Assembly: GCF_905404315.1 (NCBI RefSeq)
Contig: NC_066279.1
Span: forward strand, 5,282,501 to 5,346,500
DNA from: Leptidea sinapis
Taxonomy: Eukaryota > Arthropoda > Insecta > Lepidoptera > Pieridae
DNA length: 64,000 nt
Direction: 5' to 3'
In this document: positions 35,335 through 45,900 of the stretch, piece by piece
Position numbering within the stretch: position 1 is the stretch's first letter
How the letters are laid out: each line of letters opens with the position of its first letter
Notes under the pieces: generated by a model
What the model saw: only the letters and a program-made list of their open reading frames with translations
Told to the model about the DNA's origin: nothing
Database searches by the model: none
Program-made: the position numbers and the translations under genes

Positions 35335-36151
35335 TTTGTATAATATATAAATGAGGATTTATGACGAATTAAAAACATTTAAAACTCTTTATATTTTCCT
35401 TCTATATTCCTCCTATCCATCATATTCTATCTATTTTCCTCCTACCCTTCAAACGAACAACATAGTTTTTTACGTACCTACTATACTTGTAATATTAGAG
35501 ATGATTAATTCTAATAGAGAGTCTTTGGAGGTATAAGCTAAGGCCATTTAATGCACATAAATAAGTCAATGAAAAGGCATTGATAGTCGATTATCTGCTA
35601 TATTCAGAAAATAAGCCAATGTTTAAATTTTCGCTTAACTATCTACTCTCCTAAAAGTCAGAGAATTAGTAATCAAGGCACATTGCAAATATATCTAAAC
35701 GTATTACTTAATACTGAGCTACATTTTATCGACAATTATTCCGAAACCCTCACTGAATATATGATTATTTGCGACACGTTACGGAAGTAGTAGGTAAGTG
35801 CTAATCGTGCGACGATTTACAAATTATTGAGTATTACTATTACGTGTTATGTTATTCCTGTGTTATAATAAATTCAGTATTGGAAGTTTCTTTATCATTC
35901 GATTTATACGTTGATTGCTATAATTGCTGTGTCTGCAATACCTGTATAGTACTCAACTAATGTTCACTTCTATTACATTCTCCAGACAATTTAAATTAAC
36001 ATTCCTTAAATTTCTTTTCTGTTTTTGTAAATCTGCATTGCAATCTAGCTTCTCTTCGATACACACATCCACATCTCAAAGACTTCTATTTACTTATTTT
36101 AATAAAATTGTATTTTATGCCGTGTTATGTTTATAGTTTTCTATTTGAAAT
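35335..36151. other. Downstream of gene C
   Basis: No canonical poly(A) signal close to the stop; TATAAA lies ~10 bp after it and the first AATAAA is at 35867-35872. Nothing else was recognised. Confidence 0.4.
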
Positions 36152-36414
36152 GATTTTTTTTTATGACAGTAAGGGACCAGACGAGTTGGACGTTCAGATG
36201 ATGGTAATTGATACGCCCTGCCCATAACAATACAATGCCGCTCAGGATTCTAGAAAAACCCAAAAATTCAGAGCGGAACCAGAATTGCGCTCTTCACCTT
36301 GAGACATAAGATGTTAACTCTAATTTGCCCAGTAATGTCACTAGCTACAGCGCCCTTCAGACGGAAATAGGCGCCGTTGTGGTGCCCATAATCTAGCCGG
36401 CATCCTGTGCAAAG
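36152..36414 (+). mobile_element. GGGACGAGACGAGC repeat (family 2)
   Basis: Runs from GTAAGGGACCAGACGAGTTGG to GGCATCCTGTGCAAAGG, with a deletion around the ACACAGTAATG segment. Confidence 0.6.
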
Positions 36415-37686
36415 GTAAAAATGATAGCTCGTAATAGAGATTAGCTCATACTCTCTTCACAGTATTATGATTTTCGCAAAGTTCGAGGTGAACTACGTAA
36501 TATGTAACAAAAATGCGGCATGATGTTATGCCAATAAATCATTCTGCGAGAAACAGTTAATAAGACGTATTGTATAACGATAGCGTAATCAGTATCGTTA
36601 CGCATCAAGTTGATTGTAGCAACAAAAAAAAATTATAAACATTTCACGCATTGTTTGATACATCAAGTACATCAGAATAGTGCACTTATCAATGTATTGC
36701 ACATATAAAACGTATAATATTGTTTGAAAACACTTATGTTTCCATTGACTATAGCACGGTTCTTTCCTCCCTAATCCCATCTGAACGAAGTTTCGTATCT
36801 TATTTAAATTGAGTTTGGGTTATGTTCGCGATGAACAAAAGAAATATTGATATCTTCTTAAAGATTTATATTTCGAGTGTCTTAACAGGATTACAATTAT
36901 AGTTTCTTGTGTAGTTCAGGTGTCGTGTGCAAGTAGTTGAAGTAGAATAGAGTGAATGAATGAATGTTGTATTTGACAGATAGATGAAGGATGAAGTATG
37001 ATTGACAGAGTAGGTAAATGGAGTAATATTATAGTAGTTGTTTGATAGGTTTAGGTGTATGGCTCGATATATTAATAAAATAAAATTTAATCCAGTCGAC
37101 GATAGGAAATCAGCCGTCGGCAGATTATGTTTTCACATTCAATGATTTATATTGTACAAGTACTTAATTATTTTTTTAACATTCTTGTCTTATTTATCAC
37201 AAAACCACGTTTCAGATTTATCTAGAACATGAACTTTTACAAATGATTTATCATCAAAATTTGCTAGTCACGTAGTGAACGCAAGTAATGGTGATTTCTT
37301 AGTGTTATGGTCACAAAATTCTATTACAATATGTCACTAATATGCGAGAAGTGTTAGGTAACGTGAACCCAATTCAATACACACTTTCCACATGGCAGAT
37401 GACATTTTTTGTGACAATAAAGCTAATCAATAAATGAGATACTTTAGTGATGGTGGTTTTTATATTTATATCTTTGTACCTATAATATTACTTCCAGTAC
37501 CTCCATTCCTTTCCAATACATCCACAGTAAATTCGCCCTATGATCTTTTACTGTCTTAGGGAGAAAGTAATTGTGATAGTTAGGTAATGTATCAAGAATT
37601 GACTGACTGAATGAATTCATAAATATGGATATGTTAGGAATGTAGGTAGATTATTTCCTTAATTCCAGATTGGCGATATATTAAAC
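36415..37686. other. Intergenic, nothing recognised
   Basis: About 1.3 kb of AT-rich sequence with no exon-like coding or assigned repeat. Confidence 0.45.
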
Positions 37687-37694
37687 TATAAATA
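37687..37694 (+). promoter_or_regulatory. TATA box of an orphan first exon
   Basis: TATAAATA followed about 30 bp on by a plausible start region (CTTCATAAGAG). ATG comes 103 bp after the start of the box. Confidence 0.4.
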
Positions 37695-37789
37695 AAGGGA
37701 GAGCTGAGCTTCATAAGAGTCGAAGACACCAGAGAAGTGTGACAAGTAATTTTCAACTTCTCAACTCTGATAAACAAGAGTCCAGTGTG

Positions 37790-37803
37790 ATGAAAAAATT
37801 CTT
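37790..37803 (+). CDS. Candidate orphan first exon (MKKF...)
   Basis: ATGAAAAAATTCTT followed by a near-perfect donor GTAAGTC at 37804, behind a TATA box and a ~70-bp leader. The form (TATA, short leader, 4-5 codons, donor) is that of cuticle-gene first exons such as 39995-40006. The phase is 2, so it cannot join the gene D exon at 42686 (phase 0; the join would create a stop). It could instead serve a gene whose other exons I missed, or a lost duplicate. Confidence 0.3.
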
Positions 37804-38848
37804 GTAAGTCTGTTGAACATGTAAGATAATATTAAAATAATAATAATTAAATATACTTTTTTCTAGTTTGTAACAATGTATCTACCTACATATAATGGCA
37901 AATTATAGGGCAAAATGACCTTTCCTTCAACGATGTTTTCATAAAAATATTTCTGTTCATAAATACGCTATTCTGACAACTTTTGTTATCGTTCTTTATT
38001 TTAGAGATCATGGGCAGTTATGATGATCTATCTTTAGTTGATATGAAAGCTTGTTACCCCTGTTATTGTATTTAAAAGAGATTCTATACTGATAATTAAT
38101 TAACTCATAGAAATAGCTACTGCAAAATAAAAAATGTCTGAATATGTTGTTCACAAAATTTTGAATGTTCAAGAAATATAGGTTTTGATATGTAGATTTT
38201 TTTTTAATTTTTACTTTCTCATACACTTGAGCTGATCTTAATCTATCTTTCCACGTTATTTTAGCCACACTCAAGACTTCCGATCCTTGCATACGATTAA
38301 AGAACCAACTTTGGAACAACTCTATAATAAAGAAATTAACAGACGTGCGATATGAGAAATTGTCTTGAAAGAACTTGACATGCCGTTAGAGGACTTAAAA
38401 AGAAGAAGAAAACTATAGTTTAAAATACTTAAACACGACTTAATAGCAAAACCAAACCAAAATTAAAAAAAAAAAACGATTTGTATACGGATGTATAGAT
38501 GTTAAGTTCTAAAGCGAAAGTAAAACCAATAGTATATTGTAGCTAAAACAATTTAAGAATAAGATGCCTTTTTTCTGAAAAATCGGAGAAATTACGATTT
38601 TCCCCCTTTTGTTCCAAATACAGAATTTTGAATCTTTGATAACCGCAGTTTGAGTGACACCAGATACGGAAGATGGAAATTTATTTTGAGGCATGGATTT
38701 GATTACTCTGTGTCCTAATTACTATGCTACTTAACTATCAATGCGCAGAGATGACGAAAGCTTGGAAAAAATTACTGTGGTTGGAAATACCGAAGGAAAA
38801 AAAACGCACGGTTCTCCAACATAATGGGCTGACTAAATTAAAAACTCG
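37804..38848. other. Intergenic, nothing recognised
   Basis: Searched for exons that accept phase 2 after the orphan exon. Only ATC-ATG-GGC after TTTATTTTAG (38003) gives a short open frame, which is not convincing. Confidence 0.35.
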
Positions 38849-39046
38849 TCATCCAAATTCTCCACGGTTGTAGGAGATGCGCTGGACAGAATTCAGTGGA
38901 GGCAGATAATCTGCACCAGATGCAATCATATTGCTGACCACGATACTCAGACATGAGGGACCGATTCCAAAGAGAGAGAGAGTGTCCTTATTCTCTGCAA
39001 TCCTGACCGTTCTTGCTTTTTCATTTCCGCGTAATCCATGTCCCAT
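38849..39046 (-). pseudogene. RNase H fragment of a non-LTR element, antisense
   Basis: The minus-strand frame starts MGHGLRGNEKARTVRIAE and continues FGIGPSC. The GHxGxxGNEKA motif is a hallmark of RNase H domains in R1/Jockey-type retrotransposons. Only this strip survives. Confidence 0.5.
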
Positions 39047-39284
39047 TAATTGAGTTCGATCCGAAGCGATACATTTGCTGTTAGTTTATGTAATCCGTTT
39101 TATTGTCACGGTGCGCAACTTTTTATAATAATTTCACACACGTTCTAACTGGAGGAAGACATTGCCGTGCGTAATAATATATTATCTAATCATTAATTAA
39201 GAAAACTCTTTAACTAACTATATAGGAACACATGAGTAACAAAGACAATATTTTACAGCGTTAGATACCCGGGCTGTTTACACA

Positions 39285-39530
39285 CTTTGCCTCTTGATTG
39301 GGCCATTATGCGTTTCCGTTTGTCTTCTTACTCCAATCAGCCCAGATCATTCGAGAAGTCTAGCAGTCTTTCTAAATTTCTGCAGGCATCCGGGAGCGAT
39401 GCTGGTGATCGAAGGATTTGTGCCCGTTATCAGCATACTCTTGCATTTCATAAGCATCTGTTCTGGTTGTTTCTTCTGCCTCCATGCATCCTCTGAACAC
39501 AGGGCTATCTGTTACGCCTATGATAGATAG
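39285..39530 (-). pseudogene. Non-LTR C-terminal zinc-knuckle region, antisense
   Basis: Read on the minus strand, with two frames combined by eye, it shows CMEAEETT, then ECKSML-like residues and a GLIGVRRQ tail, as after the RNase H domain in non-LTR elements. Order relative to 38849-39046 is reversed from the normal element, so the two are separate or rearranged copies. Confidence 0.4.
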
Positions 39531-39899
39531 ATGTTTGTTGAAGAGTTGTTGAATTCTTTGTTTACCCGCATCATTCGCTGTTTCTCCATTATGTTAGGTT
39601 ATTCTAGTGCGTTATTTTACGTTTAAATTATTGTTATTTCTCTTTATATTTTTTGAAGATTAAAAATTTATAAAACGATATCCTCAGTACTTTTTATTAG
39701 TCTCACTTCTATATTTTATTTTGCTACTGCGAGCTTGTCTTTAGTTATTTTTAATGTTACTAATCTATACCCAGTAAATTTCATTATTATTTATAATTCT
39801 TTTATCAATCGTTGCGTATGTAGCGTCGGATACATACACGATTTTGTTTCAATGCGTGAAGATGCCTACTGCTTCCACCACTTACCCACTTCGACTTAA

Positions 39900-39905
39900 T
39901 ATAAG
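39900..39905 (+). promoter_or_regulatory. TATA box of gene D
   Basis: TATAAG in 'CGACTTAATATAAGCGC', 95 bp before the ATG at 39995. A start site near 39930 would give a leader of about 65 bp, usual for these genes. Confidence 0.6.
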
Positions 39906-39994
39906 CGCTTATTTGCTCGTTACACTTCTCATACGCGTTTATTCCTGTGACTGTAACGATTGTTAACTGAAGATAACTTTGTGAAGATTACAAA

Positions 39995-42900
39995 ATGACT
40001 TTTAAGGTAATTAAATCATTAATTTTACTACACCAATAATAACGGCATTATTAAATATGAAATTATTTTGTTTTATTATTAATCGTACATATTTTGCATG
40101 TACGTCTGTACATTATTAACTCTTGTCAGTCCAGTGATATAATTGTTCGTTTAAATTCAGAATTATCATGTGAATAAAATTTTATAATAGTAATTTATTT
40201 TAAAAATATATTTTATTAATATTATACCTAAATCATGATCCTTTTGCAGAAAGATTTTCAGTACATGAATACGGTTGCTTTTAAGATTATTAACTTCTTG
40301 TTAAGAAAATTATTTTTTTATACAAAAAGTGATAATAAAATTGGTTTTAATGTTGTCTTCCGTGCGTACTGTACGGCTTAAAATTTTTTATACATTAATT
40401 TAATTTGATGTTTTAATCAAAACGTATCACATATTCATTAGTTTGAGCATATTATTCTAAGCTAATACCATTATTTATTTACAGTGTGTGTGGATTGATG
40501 CATCTTAGTGCTAAATAACTGTTGTGGGTTTTTCTTATTAATTTATATTTATTTATTAACTTTCTCTTGTTAGTCATTATTTGACGTTTGAGTATTTTTG
40601 TTGCATCCATTTAGATGGTTATAAAATATATTGTAACACAAAAAAAAACTATAAATGTTGATGAGAGGCAATGAGTTTCCTACGACTTCTTCTTATTTAC
40701 GTTTTTTAAGATACTATCAATCAAAATTTTGTTTTCAAATTTTATTTGTGTATTAATCTTAGATTTACAAGAGCGACATCACAAGGCAATTTCCTTATAT
40801 GAAAATATTGGGGTTGAGCAAGTTATCAACTGTAAAGTAGATCCTGTAGATGAAGCCACAACCTGAGAGTTGAACAAAGCATACAAGATTCTATAAACCA
40901 TACGTCACTCGAACGGTTAGCTCAGTTGGGAGAGCACTGTCACGGAACGCCAGAGGTCGTGGGTTCGAGTCCCGAATCGTTCATAAAATTTTGGTTTCAA
41001 ATTTTTTGTGTGTATACTATTTAGTATTAGGATGTTCAATATCTCCGTTACCTAGACCGTAACACAAAACAAAAACAAGACAAGTTCAAGTAGAATTCCT
41101 TTACTGACGATTCCGGCATTACATGCAACATTACTTAATTGAGAAATGTATTTTACTCGCTATAAGAATATATGAGTTGTATCTATCGTAACAGGCTGTT
41201 GAACAGGTAGGAGTTTTAAAACCTGTAGTAATCTTGGAATACAATATCTTAAATTCAATAGTAAGGCAGCAAAATCTATCTGTTTTACTTATAAGTAACT
41301 GTTTGATTACGAAAAGAATATTTTGGAAACATTATAAAAGGTGTTTGGCACAGGCTAGTAACCCTGCCTACTGAGCTTAGGGTCAAGGGTTCGAAGCTCG
41401 GTAGGTGCAAACGATTGTATAAAAAATATTAATTTCCGGGTCATGTTTCTAAATACTTATATAAATTTAAGTATTTTTATTCAAAGTCAAATTTCTATAT
41501 TTTTCAGAAACATTCACAAGAAAAATTGTTACAAATTTAGAGTAGGCACATGTTTCGTTTTGACAGACATGCAAATATTTCAGTGGTTTCGTTTTATAAT
41601 ATTACTAGCTCACCCAGCAAACGTTGTATTGCTGATATTAAAATCGCGATACAAAAGTAACTGTTGATCGTAGATGGGTGAAATTTTGAAGTTGTATGTA
41701 TTTTTTAATACTGACTCATAATCAAACAAATTTAAAAAAAAAATGTCAAAAAAATTAAAAAAAAAAAAAGTTTCGTGTGGACCACCCTTAACATTTAGGG
41801 GGGTGAAAAATATATGTTTTCCGATTCTCAGACCTACCCAATATGCACTCAAAATTTCATGAGAATCCGTCAAGCCGTTTCGGAGGAGTTCAAAGTTTAA
41901 CACCATGAAATTTTATTTACACGAGAATTACTGCTAGATTTAATTTGACCAACGTAAAGCTATACCTATGTATCTAAAAGACCCTATAATATACAATTTC
42001 AATAATTAATAAAATGTCTCGAGATAATGTAGTAAAAATAATCACAAAAATTATAATATTAAAAATAGTATTCATGATAATATTCGTTTATTGAGTAACA
42101 ACAATGTTTTTTAAATAATGTTAATAATTTAAATTTAAGTCTATTTAACACTGTCTCCTCTCTCATTGTTATTTTTTTATTGCCTTGGTAATTTGGGACT
42201 TAGACTATATGAGTGAAGTGAGTCAATTATTATTATTTCAACAAAGAGATTATTTATTAACTAGTACAACTGCAAAAGGATAAATTTTATTAACTTAAAT
42301 TATTAGAATTCATCCAATAAATTAATATCATTTCTTGGCTGGAAAATTGGAAAGTTAGTTATTTTACTAGTAGATTATCTTAACTGTATATGGCTCTGTC
42401 GTAAATCCTACTACACCACAGCTGAATATATAAGTGACCGGACAGCCTGGGACTATGATTATTTTATAGCAATAGCAATGACAGTACAATATTGTATATT
42501 TTATTAAAAAGAGCGCAAAAAAATAATGCTGGGAGAGTTTCTTACGCTGCTTCTTCTCACTCAGAGCGCCATTAGTTTCCGAAGCGGTAATAGTATCTAG
42601 TATATATTAGAAATGATATCAAAAAGAATTCTAAAGGAATCAGTTTTGAGAAAATAAATGCCTTATATACCTTTTATGTTTCCAGTTAACAATAGTAATT
42701 GCGGTGATAATAGGGGTTGCTTGGTGTCGTGTCTCCAAACACAGTCGGCCTGCGGATCTGCAGCCTTCAGCAACCTTCCTCAATGCGCATAGAGTGCTCT
42801 ATGGTCATCAATACATTATACCGACACACGAACACGTCGATTACCATGTAAGTATTTATTAAATTTACCCGCGACTTCGTCCACGTGGAACTTTGTTTGT

Positions 42901-45900
42901 TTTTATGGAATAGGAGGACAAACGAGCGTACGGGTCACCTGGTGTTAAGTGATCACCGCCGCCCACATTCTCTTGCAACACCAGAGGAATCACAAGAGCG
43001 TTGCCGGCATTTAAGGAAGGTGTACGCGCTTTTTTTGAAGGTACCCATGTCGTATCGTCCCGGAAACACCGCACAAGGAAGCTCATTCCACAGCTTTGTA
43101 GTACGTGGAAGAAAGCTTATTTTTATATTAACCTCTCATTCTTTGCAAAAAAACTTACAGATTGTGCGGTTTTGATACTTGTGAACACGCGATATAAAGT
43201 TTGCCATGAGATAAAGACTTTTTTTTTAAAGTACACCTGTTACTTTTAAGCATTCTATTTATTTACCAAAATAAAATCAAAATCGAATATTCAGCTAGGC
43301 GTGAAAGCGTGACTTTGTTTGTACTTCGATACGAATTTTCATCCCCTTTTTCAACCCCACACCGGTCGAAATTTCAAAAAGGATAGAACAAATATTCATT
43401 TATTTCTTATTAAGTGCCAAAGTTTCACGGTGACATTTTTGATAATGACGAAATTCCATACAAATTTCCATCCTCTATTTCAAACCTCCTAAACCTCATA
43501 TTCATGATAAAAGGTCTAGTCTGTCTCTGAACTGAATCTGATCGAAATTGTTTCAGTGGTTTTGGCGTGAAAGCGTAACAAACAAACTTACATCCACATT
43601 TACAATATTAGTGGGGATGTACGTACGAGTAAAACCAAATTTAAGAAAATGTAATATAGCTGTCAATCGGCATACCTTTAGGTTAAACTAATGACGTTCT
43701 ATACACATATAAGGATATATCATTCGGTGTCTGATAGCGGAACAGCAAAAGTGTGCTTAAAGACAATGTAAACACACTTTTCTCCTTAGTCATGCGTCAA
43801 CTTTTACTGTCCGAATGAATTACATTGATGCTCATTGACCAACACTATTTTAAACAACTGAAATAAATGCGGCAATGTATAGATATAGCAGTCTAAGATA
43901 CAGAATATAATTTGTAGCATGTTTCATATTCCGGCTTTGTTTGTGTACGACGTGATTTGTATATATTATTATGTATAGAACGTCATTGGTTCGGACTAAA
44001 ACTCTATTGTTATTGAACTATTACGAAACTGAAAAACTGTTGACCAATGTGTACATCGTATAATACTTGAACGAGAAGTCAATATATTTCAGTACATTTC
44101 ATCACACATACACACACACACAGACACACATGATATTTAATTTTATTCTGATTCTGTTAACTTTCTAGTCTTGGTGGATGAGCGGGGCACCGAGTAATAC
44201 AGGTGTCCACACCTAGTACAGGGGCCCTTACGACTAGCATGTAATTGTATTTCATTGAGTTAATAAAAGTAATATTATGTGTATACAGATACAATATCAA
44301 CAATATAAGAGATATCGACACCTTGGTTGTTCACACGGCTTGGCCTTTCTGATGATGCTCCTATCGCAAGGGTTTTCTATTTATGTCGTTTAGTTTAACT
44401 GCGACAGCACTCGATGATGGGACTGTCAGTGACATTTTGAATAAGATCTGAGGGCCTACCATCAACTTTTAATAAACGATGCCATTCCGACGCAGTTCAG
44501 TTTAGCTACCTAAACTGAATCACTAAAATTCGTACCGAATTAGCAACTTTTTTCGAATCACTCACTTTGACACATAAGCTATCCAGTTTAGCTTGAAATA
44601 TTACAACATGGTACGAATTAATGAACGAACTAAATCAGTTTGCGATTTAATTGACATCATTTTTGACATTCAACTGTCATAATTGCGATTAAATCAGTTG
44701 ATTTGACGTCAACCTAAATTAGATAGCTCTAATCACGCCGTGGTACGAAGTTGCAAAGCAGTTCATTTTAGGTTGTCAATTGAATCGCAATAAGAGCCCG
44801 CAGCCCAGTTATAGCTGACTGGCATTCATACGCCTTGGCATTACCTGCAAACTCTCTATAGAATCTTTTCTATATTACATGTACAATCATTTTTATCGTT
44901 CTTACAGTTTCATCTTCTGTGCTACAGTCGAAGAAAGTCTTTATTTGATAGGAAGCTCTTTTCAGTAGTTGGGCATCTATTTTACGGTTTCAGTAAATTT
45001 ATTTTTTTAAGCTCAATATCTATATTACCTTCTTCTTTGTGTTTGATACTCAAACATAAGCGCTTTATTTACCATGTTGATACACTTTCACACCATCTTC
45101 CACATTTGAACTCAAATACGCAAACTCTCTGCATGTACATCTCTATAGGTACATAAGTACACACATCCATATGCTATAAAAAATAATTACTGCATTTGCT
45201 GTTATTGCCTTTCGTTCCGCACTCATTGCACTTTCAATTTCAATACGATGCCGATGAACTTGACAGTGCAATATAAGATACAACGTTGTTCGCAAACTCT
45301 CTAAGGCACGGGTTGCATCATATTAGCTGTTATAGTTAAGGTTTAAGTCAAATGTAACATTAACAGTAACTCTGACTTTAAAATAGACTGCGGATTGTGT
45401 TGTACCAACGTATTCCTGGGCATGGTTAAAGTTAAGATTAAAATGTAAAATTTCACGACAATATTTAACATTAACTATAGCTTTAACCGTCGAAGATTGG
45501 ACTGTTACGGTTAACAGTTAAAGTTATGACGTCATCTAAAATTGTCAATTGGTACTTTAACATGTTTATTATTGCTTAAGTTAGTTGGTGCAAACCAGCC
45601 TTAATATTTCTTATACCCTTTATCCTAGCTGCATCTTCATTACGAAAATTTATTCCTCTATTTCCTTTTTGGATAATGTTACTATATATTTATTTATTCA
45701 CAGATAATAAAGATTAATAATTTTCATATATTTTGTGATAAACCAGGCTAAAAAACTAAATGTTAGTCGTCAAATGTAAGTTACACATACACTGGCCATT
45801 ATAATACTTAATACAATAACGTTAAAAAACGATCAAGAATAAAATTAGGTAAGAACATTTACAAATAATTCAATTAATAAAACAAATCAATAATGGACAA

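Noticed and set aside
40911..40983. Second tRNA gene, apparent anticodon GGA
   Set aside because: Anticodon stem mismatch, no U33, degenerate T stem, and the same dispersed repeat context.
37790..42847. Exon 37790-37803 as an alternative first exon of gene D
   Set aside because: The exon leaves 2 nt of a codon and the 42686 exon starts TTAAC, so joining them makes an immediate stop.
42885..43249. Short proteins with repeated RRTNERTGHLV sequence
   Set aside because: Antisense readings of the family 3 retroposon end; they recur wherever that repeat is present (5085, 61391).
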